Part shown: one piece after another, positions 57,491-64,000 of the stretch
How the letters are laid out: each line of letters starts with the position of its first letter
How positions within the stretch are numbered: position 1 is the first letter of the stretch
NCBI GenBank assembly: GCA_027486895.1
Contig: JAIXOE010000002.1
Location: 23,982 to 87,981, forward strand
Length of the DNA: 64,000 nucleotides
DNA from: Sphingomonadales bacterium
Lineage (GTDB): Bacteria; Pseudomonadota; Alphaproteobacteria; Sphingomonadales; Sphingomonadaceae
Reading direction: 5' to 3'
Notes under the pieces: model-generated
Told to the model about the DNA's origin: nothing
The model's input: only the letters and a program-made list of their open reading frames with translations
Databases searched by the model: none
Made by a program: the position numbers and the translations under genes

Positions 57491-59425
57491 ATGAATCCAC
57501 GCATATTGTCGCGCGCTATCGCCGCATTCGCCCTTTCCGCCAGCCTCATTTCTGCAGCATCTGCGCAAAACAGCGCCCCGCAGCCAGTGCCTATCGTCTC
57601 GAACATCCCTGAGCCGCAAGACCGTCCGCTATCGGAGCCGATGATTTTGCAGGTCGATGCAACCGATGTTGATCGCGCGATCTTCAACGTGCGTCAGGTC
57701 ATTCCTGTAGAAACAGGCAAGCCGCTCATCCTGCTGTATCCACAATGGCTGCCCGGTAAGCATGGCCCACGCGGTGCATTGGCCGAAATGACTGGCCTGA
57801 TGATCCGCGCAGGTGGAAAAACGCTGCGCTGGACGCGCGATCCGGTTCAGGTTTACGCCTTTCATGTCGATGTGCCTGCGGGAACATCGACGGTCGATGT
57901 GGAATTTCAGTTCACGGCGCCCGTGCGCGAGAGCGAAGGCCGGATCAACGTCACACCCAATATGATGAACGTGCAGTGGGAACAGGTTGCCTTGTATCCA
58001 GCCGGTCATTTCACGCGCGCTATTCAGGTAAAGCCTTCCATCACATTGCCTGAGGGTTGGACGGGCGTTGCCGCGCTTGATGGCGCGAAGATCACTGGCA
58101 ACCGTATCGATTATGGCGTGACCAACTTTGAAACATTGGTCGACAGTCCGATGTTTGCTGGGCCGCATTACAGAAAATGGGACCTTGGCAACAATGTCAC
58201 GCTGAACATATGGGCGGATGCCGCAAAATATCTGGAGGCAAAGCCCGAGCAAATTGCGGCCCACCGCGCATTGGTGGATGAATCGCTTTTGCTGTTCGGC
58301 TCAAAGCATTTTGACCGCTACGAATTTTTACTTGGCTTGACCGAGGAATTGGGCGGCATTGGGCTTGAGCATCATCGCAGTTCGGAAAACACCCGTGAAA
58401 CTGACTATTTCACCGAATGGGATGACAATATGTCGGAGCGCGGGCTTCTCCCGCACGAATTCACGCATAGCTGGAACGGCAAGTTCCGCCGCCCTGACAC
58501 GATGTGGACGCCGGATTACGCCACCCCCATGCGCGACAATTTGTTATGGGTATATGAAGGGCAGACCAGCTTTTGGGACTTGGTATTGGGTGCGCGTTCG
58601 GGTCTGCAGTCCAAAGAGATGGTTCTTGCCGAATGGGCAAAATATGCAGGCTTTTACGCAGAGCAGCCCGGCCGTAGTTGGCGCTCGGTCGAAGACACCA
58701 CGCATGATCCCATTTTCGGCGCGCGCAAAGCAAAGCCATTCGCAACTCAGGCACGTGGCGAAGATTATTATAATGAAAGCTCGCTGATCTGGCTCGACGC
58801 CGACATGACCATCCGCGAACTGTCAAAGGGTACGAAATCGCTCGATGATTTCGCCAAGGCTTTTTTTGGTGTGCGCGATGCCGATTGGGGCGTGTTGACC
58901 TATAATTTCGATGAAGTCGTCCGTACGCTTAATGCGGTGCAGCCTTATGATTGGGCGAAGTTCCTTGATACCAAGTTGCGCCAGCCGGGCCAGCCAGCAC
59001 CGCTTACCGGCATTGAAAAGGGCGGATACAAGCTTGTCTGGAAAGAAGAGCCCAACATCTTCGACAAGGAGTCGATGAAGGAAGGCAATAACTTCAACCT
59101 GACCCATTCGCTTGGGCTAACATTGGATAAAGATGCCAAAGTCACTTCCGTTTTGTGGAACAGCCCAGCGTTCAAGGCGAATATCGTCAGCGGCGCCAAA
59201 ATCATTGCGGTCGATGGCTATGCCTATTCTAAGGATGGACTGACCGCGGCCATTAAAGCCGCCAAAGACAAAAAAACCCCCGTTCGGCTGCTGGTGGAAC
59301 GGAATAAGCGCTATGAGCAAATAGACATCGCCTATTCGGGCGGTTTGCGCTATCCGCACCTCGAACCGACGGGCCAAGGCGAAACGGCGATTGATCGTTT
59401 ACTCAGTCCGCGGCGGGCCAACTAA
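57491..59425 (+). CDS. M61 family peptidase with PDZ domain
   Basis: Signal peptide; GLEHHRSSENT, LLPHEFTHSWNGKFRRP zinc motif, LLWVYEGQTSFWDLVLGARSG. Confidence 0.92.
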   Translation: MNPRILSRAIAAFALSASLISAASAQNSAPQPVPIVSNIPEPQDRPLSEPMILQVDATDVDRAIFNVRQVIPVETGKPLILLYPQWLPGKHGPRGALAEMTGLMIRAGGKTLRWTRDPVQVYAFHVDVPAGTSTVDVEFQFTAPVRESEGRINVTPNMMNVQWEQVALYPAGHFTRAIQVKPSITLPEGWTGVAALDGAKITGNRIDYGVTNFETLVDSPMFAGPHYRKWDLGNNVTLNIWADAAKYLEAKPEQIAAHRALVDESLLLFGSKHFDRYEFLLGLTEELGGIGLEHHRSSENTRETDYFTEWDDNMSERGLLPHEFTHSWNGKFRRPDTMWTPDYATPMRDNLLWVYEGQTSFWDLVLGARSGLQSKEMVLAEWAKYAGFYAEQPGRSWRSVEDTTHDPIFGARKAKPFATQARGEDYYNESSLIWLDADMTIRELSKGTKSLDDFAKAFFGVRDADWGVLTYNFDEVVRTLNAVQPYDWAKFLDTKLRQPGQPAPLTGIEKGGYKLVWKEEPNIFDKESMKEGNNFNLTHSLGLTLDKDAKVTSVLWNSPAFKANIVSGAKIIAVDGYAYSKDGLTAAIKAAKDKKTPVRLLVERNKRYEQIDIAYSGGLRYPHLEPTGQGETAIDRLLSPRRAN

Positions 59426-59449
59426 AAACAATTTTGAAAGCGTTCTCCC

Positions 59450-59986
59450 ATGCGTATTGATTTGATTCCAGCAGGCGACAATGTCCCTGAAAGCCTTAAC
59501 GTTCTGATCGAGGTTCCCATTGGCGGTGAACCCGTAAAGTACGAATTCGACAAGGCATCTGGCGCACTTTTCGTGGATCGTTTCCTGCACACACCAATGC
59601 GTTATCCGGCGAATTATGGCTTTGTTCCGCACACGCTGGGCGAAGATGGCGATCCTCTCGACGCTCTGGTCGTAGCTCGGTCGCCTATCGTGGCCGGTGC
59701 GGTCGTCAAATGCCGCCCCATTGGCGTGTTGATGATGGAAGACGATGCTGGCGGCGATGAAAAATTGCTCTGCGTGCCGGTCAACAAAACCTTCCCTTAT
59801 TATTCCGATGTTGTGACCTACAAGGACATGCCACCCATCGTCCTTCAGCAGATTGAGCATTTCTTCACCCATTATAAAGACCTGGAGCCCGGGAAATGGG
59901 CCAAGTTGAATGGCTGGGGTGATGAAAAAGACGCAAAGCGCATTATTCTCGAATGCGTCGAACGGGCAAAGGAACATGGTGTATGA
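59450..59986 (+). CDS. ppa: inorganic pyrophosphatase
   Basis: VEVPIGGEPVKYEFDK, YPANYGFVPHTLGEDGDPLDALV. Confidence 0.95.
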   Translation: MRIDLIPAGDNVPESLNVLIEVPIGGEPVKYEFDKASGALFVDRFLHTPMRYPANYGFVPHTLGEDGDPLDALVVARSPIVAGAVVKCRPIGVLMMEDDAGGDEKLLCVPVNKTFPYYSDVVTYKDMPPIVLQQIEHFFTHYKDLEPGKWAKLNGWGDEKDAKRIILECVERAKEHGV

Positions 59987-60294
59987 AACGGGTAGCGCTG
60001 GTCACATTTACCGTACTGGCGCTCTCGGCCTGCGCCACTCCTGAAACCCGCGTGCGGACGGCTCTCATGGATGCTGGTTTGTCTCAACCGATTGCAGCCT
60101 GCATGGCTGATCGGATGGTTGACCGGCTTTCGCTTATCCAGTTGAACAAGCTAAGCGGCCTTAAAAAGCTGCGTGGTCAGGACATGCGCAAGGTTACGGT
60201 CGAAGACTTCCTGAAGCGCACGCGGTCTTTACAAGACCCCGAAATCTTGGGCGTTGTAACGTCTTCCGGGCTTATTTGCGCGGTGAAAGCGTAA
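59983..60294 (+). CDS. small lipoprotein-like protein
   Basis: MKRVALVTFTVLALSACATPETR lipobox; ATGA overlap with ppa. Confidence 0.65.
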   Translation: MKRVALVTFTVLALSACATPETRVRTALMDAGLSQPIAACMADRMVDRLSLIQLNKLSGLKKLRGQDMRKVTVEDFLKRTRSLQDPEILGVVTSSGLICAVKA

Positions 60295-60310
60295 TCAGCT
60301 CAAGCGATAT

Positions 60311-60342
60311 TTGTCATCCCGAGCATAGGTTCGGGATGACAA
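60311..60342. repeat. 12-bp perfect inverted repeat between convergent genes
   Basis: TTGTCATCCCGA-gcataggt-TCGGGATGACAA. Confidence 0.8.
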
Positions 60343-60346
60343 TGAT

Positions 60347-62221
60347 TTAGCTAAACGCCTTTACCAACACAGCAAACCAGCCGGTATCAGCCTTGGTCGT
60401 AGCTGGCGCACCAAAATCCACACATTCAAGGCACTTGGCCTGTGCTCCGCGTACGCCAGTCAGCATATTGAGATCAGCCGAGACCCGCTGAAGCAACAAT
60501 TGCTGCTGCCACGATGCTTGCGCAAAAATATCCATAGGCGCAGCGGCCTGCGTCCGCTTTGGCATCAGCCCGCTGATCAGCGTTCCTGCAAAACTCGTTG
60601 GTGGCTCAATATAGACAGCATGCCATCCGTCGGATTTCAATCCTGCACGCTTTACGGCTTCCGCAAGCGCTTCATTCATACCACCGGACCTGTCGACAAG
60701 GCCAAGTTGGCGTGCCGTACCACCGGCCCACACACGACCCTGTGCGACGGCATCTACCTGCTCGGGCGTTTTCTTCCGGGCAGTGGCTACACGCGTCAGG
60801 AACTGACGATAGCCGTTTTCGATGGCACTTTGGGCAACGCGGTCAAATTCCGGACTGAAGCCGTTCAATATGTCGGGTTCGCCGGACAACGGCGTCGTCT
60901 TCACACCGTCCGCATTCACACCGATTTTTGCAAGGCCAGCCTCAGCGCTTGGGATCACGCCGAAGATGCCAATCGAACCCGTAATCGTGGCAGGATCGGC
61001 AAAAATGACGTCTGCGGGAAGCGATATCCAATAACCGCCGCTTGCGGCCAAATTCGCCATCGAAACGATGACTGGAATCTTTTTCGCCTTGGCCGCTTCA
61101 ATGGCCAGCCGGATTTTTTCAGATGCGGTGACTGAACCTCCCGGCGAATCCACACGGACGACCAGAGCCTTCAAATCCTTATTATCCAGCGCATCGTAAA
61201 TAAGGCCGCTGACCGTGTCGCCTGCCGCTGATCCGGGTCCGCCTTCACCATCGACGATCGTTCCAGCGATCGTCACGACGCCAATCTGGGCACCAGCGGT
61301 TGGTGGACCGTAGCTCGCAAGCAAGGCGTCCATTGGGGTGTAGGCAAAGCCACCGGTTGTTTTCTTGTCGTCGGCGCCAACCTTGCTGGCGATGAACTTG
61401 CCGAATGCGATACGGTCGCCAAGCTTATCGACAAGCCGCGTAGACAGCGCCAACTGGCCCAGATCACCTTTGACAGACTCCACGGCACCGGCCGGGTCGG
61501 TCAACATGCGGTCCAACTGCGCCTGAGGGCGGGCCTTCGCGACATCCGCTTTCCACTGGCCCCAGACTTCATCATAAACGCCCTTGATGGCCATTTTGGA
61601 TTCGGGGGACTGTTCGGACCGCATATAGGGTTCAACCGCGCTCTTGAAGGTACCGACACGATAAATATTGGCCTTCACCCCAAGCTGATCGAGCAAGCCT
61701 TTATAATATGGCTGCGATCCGCCGGGTCCCGTAATCATCGCGCCGCCAAGCGGGTCCATCCAGATTTGCGTTGCATGTGCTGCGAGTTGGTAGCTGTCGT
61801 CCGTGTAGGCCGTGGCGAAGGCATAGACCGGCTTACCGGCCTTTTTGACTGCCTCAAGGCTGCTGCCGATTGCCGCTAGGCTTGCCTGTCCGCCGCCCAT
61901 GAAACGTTCCATGTCGACAACGACAAGTTTTACCCGCGCATCTTTTTCAGCAAGCTTGAGCGCACGGACAATGTCACGTTGCCGGATTTCACCAGTTGGC
62001 ATAGCTGTGGATGTCAGCGTCGTAAGCGGGTCGATTTCCGCAGGCTGTTCAGAAACAATGCCGTCCAGTTTCAACAACAATGCACCATCACGAACGACGG
62101 CGGGATTGGGGCTCGCGTTCAGAAGGGCGAATATAGCGAGGAAGAACAATAAAAGGAAAAAGAGCACCAGCAGGTCCTTAAACCCTACCAATATTTTCCA
62201 GCTAACGCGCAGAAACCGCAT
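60347..62221 (-). CDS. sppA: signal peptide peptidase SppA (67K type)
   Basis: VVRVDSPGGSVTASEKIRLAIEAAKAKKIPVIVSMANLAASGGYWISLPAD, duplicated S49 domain with DPLGGAMITGPGG. Confidence 0.94.
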   Translation of the reverse strand: MRFLRVSWKILVGFKDLLVLFFLLLFFLAIFALLNASPNPAVVRDGALLLKLDGIVSEQPAEIDPLTTLTSTAMPTGEIRQRDIVRALKLAEKDARVKLVVVDMERFMGGGQASLAAIGSSLEAVKKAGKPVYAFATAYTDDSYQLAAHATQIWMDPLGGAMITGPGGSQPYYKGLLDQLGVKANIYRVGTFKSAVEPYMRSEQSPESKMAIKGVYDEVWGQWKADVAKARPQAQLDRMLTDPAGAVESVKGDLGQLALSTRLVDKLGDRIAFGKFIASKVGADDKKTTGGFAYTPMDALLASYGPPTAGAQIGVVTIAGTIVDGEGGPGSAAGDTVSGLIYDALDNKDLKALVVRVDSPGGSVTASEKIRLAIEAAKAKKIPVIVSMANLAASGGYWISLPADVIFADPATITGSIGIFGVIPSAEAGLAKIGVNADGVKTTPLSGEPDILNGFSPEFDRVAQSAIENGYRQFLTRVATARKKTPEQVDAVAQGRVWAGGTARQLGLVDRSGGMNEALAEAVKRAGLKSDGWHAVYIEPPTSFAGTLISGLMPKRTQAAAPMDIFAQASWQQQLLLQRVSADLNMLTGVRGAQAKCLECVDFGAPATTKADTGWFAVLVKAFS

Positions 62222-62372
62222 AATGTCTTGTCCCTTTTTACCTTTTTTCTGATGTAAGCATTCGAAAGTCGTTTGCCACTGCTGTTCGACAAAAAGATGT
62301 GGCCCGCGGTCACGACGTCACCGCCAAGCGGATTTAATCCGTCTTTTTGCGCCAATTGCGCCTGTTACAGAA

Positions 62373-62402
62373 AAGGGCCGCTGGAGTGATCCAGCGGCCC
62401 TT
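62373..62402 (-). terminator. rho-independent-like hairpin
   Basis: aagggccgctgg-agtgat-ccagcggccctt; perfect 12-bp stem, T-run (CCCTTTTCT) on the minus strand. Confidence 0.75.
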
Positions 62403-62411
62403 AAACATGGG

Positions 62412-62532
62412 TCAGCGGTCGGATGTGCCGCTGCCGGAAGTTGCTTTCATGCCGTGACCGGCATCGCCGATGTTATCGGCGGCCGATCTCCCGAACGGAA
62501 TTGCCCGACCTCTTAACTGAACCATGAGACAT
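62412..62532 (-). other. candidate small-ORF transcript with consensus Shine-Dalgarno (19-aa and/or 37-aa peptide)
   Basis: Minus strand AAAGGAGGTGATCCG ATGTCTC ATGGTTCAG...; frames MSHGSVKRSGNSVREIGRR* (62473-62532) and MVQLRGRAIPFGRSAADNIGDAGHGMKATSGSGTSDR* (62412-62525), then terminator. Confidence 0.4.
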
Positions 62533-62698
62533 CGGATCACCTCCTTTCGTTGAATGGAAATTGCTTGCTTCAAACATATATCTGCCCTCCGCAGGACTGA
62601 AGTTGAATCAAACCGGTTACTTAAACAAGTCTTGTAATAAATTTTTTTTCAGGCAAATATTGTGGTTCTGCGCCGCGATATTCGACGTCGGCAAATCG

Positions 62699-63229
62699 CT
62701 AGTTGCGGCAGTCCTCGACAATCCGTGTAATCTCTGCCCATGCGGGTAAAATGACTGGCTGATGTCCGTCGGTTTCAACCAATATCCGCCCGCGGCTAAA
62801 AGCCATCGCGTCCAATATTGCGTCCGTGGGCATGATTTCTGTTGCGAGATACGCCGGATTTCCGCCAGTCGGCTTCGCAGCAAACTCCTTCATTGTAGAA
62901 GATGTCCGTATCACGATGCGTTGACCCGGTGCAGTCGCGTCACGCGACAAATAAATGCGCCGATTTTGCACGTCGCAACGCAGGCTTACGAGCGCATTTT
63001 GACCCGACACACCGAATAGGCCAATCGATCCGCGTTCATCGCGCCGATACACCCATTCGCCTAATGAAAATGGCCAGTCATTCCAGTCACCTGACAGGCG
63101 CGGTGCTTGCGCAGGCTTGGCCGCAACGGGGGGTGGTGTGGGCGCGGCCCTGGGTGCTGGCGGAGGCGGAGGCGCAACGCAGGATGCGAGCAGCAAAACG
63201 GCGGCGAGGGTCAGGTTACGGGTTTGCAT
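62699..63229 (-). CDS. Pro-rich lipoprotein of unknown function
   Basis: MQTRNLTLAAVLLLASCVAPPPPPAPRAAPTPPP lipobox and Pro linker. Confidence 0.75.
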   Translation of the reverse strand: MQTRNLTLAAVLLLASCVAPPPPPAPRAAPTPPPVAAKPAQAPRLSGDWNDWPFSLGEWVYRRDERGSIGLFGVSGQNALVSLRCDVQNRRIYLSRDATAPGQRIVIRTSSTMKEFAAKPTGGNPAYLATEIMPTDAILDAMAFSRGRILVETDGHQPVILPAWAEITRIVEDCRN

Positions 63230-63278
63230 GGCTTTGTCTTATGGCCAAATCGCATCTGCTCCGCTAGCGCGTTGCGAC

Positions 63279-64000
63279 ATGGCGACAAAAAAAACACGAC
63301 TGGACCAATTGATCGTTGATCGCGGGCTAGCAGAGAGCAAGACACGCGCGCAGGCGCTCGTCATGGCTGGCCATGTTTATATCGGCGATGCCAAGGCACT
63401 GAAGCCCGGACAGCAAATTGCCGAAGATACCGAAATTAGCGTGAAGGGCAGCGATCATCCTTGGGTGTCGCGCGGAGGCATTAAACTTGCGCATGCCCTT
63501 GAGGCATTTAGCGTCGATGTAGCCGGGATGGTTGCCATAGATGTTGGCTCATCGACGGGCGGCTTTACCGACGTCATGCTGACGCACGGAGCAACGCGGG
63601 TTTACGCCGTCGACAGCGGCACAAACCAGCTCGCGTGGAAACTGCGGCAAGACCCTCGCGTGGTTGTTCATGAACAGACAAGCGCGCGCATATTGACCGA
63701 TGTACATATCACCGAACCCGTTGATCTCATCGTATGTGATGCAAGCTTCATTGGCCTCGCTAAAGTGTTGGAGCGGCCTTTGACTTTTGCAAAAAGCGGC
63801 GCACAGTTGATTGCACTTATCAAACCACAGTTTGAGGCAGGCCGCGAAGAAGTTGGCAAAGGCGGCGTCGTGCGGGACCCGCAAGTCCACGAACGCGTTT
63901 GCAACGAGATAAAGCTGTGGTTGGTCGAAAAAAACTGGACGGTATGCGGTCTAACCACCAGCCCGATTACTGGGCCGCAAGGCAATGTCGAATTTCTTAT
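63279..64000 (+). CDS. tlyA: TlyA family rRNA (cytidine-2'-O)-methyltransferase, truncated by window end
   Basis: Read by hand: MATKKTRLDQLIVDRGLAESKTRAQALVMAGHVYIGD...SRGGIKLAHAL...AIDVGSSTGGFTDVML...LIKPQFEAGREEVGKGGVVRD; open at the right edge. Confidence 0.92.
   Translation, partial: MATKKTRLDQLIVDRGLAESKTRAQALVMAGHVYIGDAKALKPGQQIAEDTEISVKGSDHPWVSRGGIKLAHALEAFSVDVAGMVAIDVGSSTGGFTDVMLTHGATRVYAVDSGTNQLAWKLRQDPRVVVHEQTSARILTDVHITEPVDLIVCDASFIGLAKVLERPLTFAKSGAQLIALIKPQFEAGREEVGKGGVVRDPQVHERVCNEIKLWLVEKNWTVCGLTTSPITGPQGNVEFL

Noticed and set aside
62534-62547. GGATCACCTCCTTT on the plus strand, identical to the 3' end of 16S rRNA
   Set aside because: No rRNA sequence flanks it; better read as a full-length Shine-Dalgarno on the minus strand.
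1-64000. Prophage, transposon, toxin-antitoxin or defence island
   Set aside because: No integrase, transposase, phage structural, Cas, restriction or TA genes recognised; gene content is core-metabolic and syntenic-looking.

Overview
The window looks like ordinary chromosome of an alphaproteobacterium, most likely a sphingomonad (inferred from gene content and order; no database search was run). From left to right it contains: two tandem DUF4402-like secreted proteins; an exosortase-A-system-associated acyl/hydrolase cluster with no exosortase visible; hemN and ompW diverging around a perfect FNR/Anr box; a complete ccoNOQP-ccoGHIS (cbb3 oxidase) locus with its own FNR-type regulator and a second perfect FNR box; tRNA-Met(CAT); rpsF-rpsR-rplI; a Mur-ligase/LD-carboxypeptidase divergent pair; fabD-ech-fabG-acpP-fabF-mltG; an alkylsulfatase-like MBL protein; priA, transaldolase, folE, nadC and RNase T2; a long minus-strand array (nadA, YqcI/YcgG-type putative heme N-oxygenase, DUF1989, ATP-grasp, PBP1-type transglycosylase, trypsin-like protease, orphan family-5 SBP, DUF4112); a TonB receptor divergent from a tightly overlapping GH31 / LacI regulator / aldo-keto reductase / LLM monooxygenase operon; prfA, hisS, M61 peptidase, ppa, sppA and a truncated tlyA. 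The strongest functional lead is the 47.4-55.1 kb locus. It reads as a TonB-receptor-linked sulfoquinovose oxidative-desulfonation system: the GH31 carries a complete K-E-R-W-Y sulfoquinovosidase motif and is followed by SmoB-like and SmoC-like enzymes. The second lead is the three-gene YqcI/YcgG-DUF1989-ATP-grasp overlap operon at 41.2-43.4 kb. No CRISPR array, prophage, transposase or rRNA gene was seen. All family calls come from reading the translations by eye.
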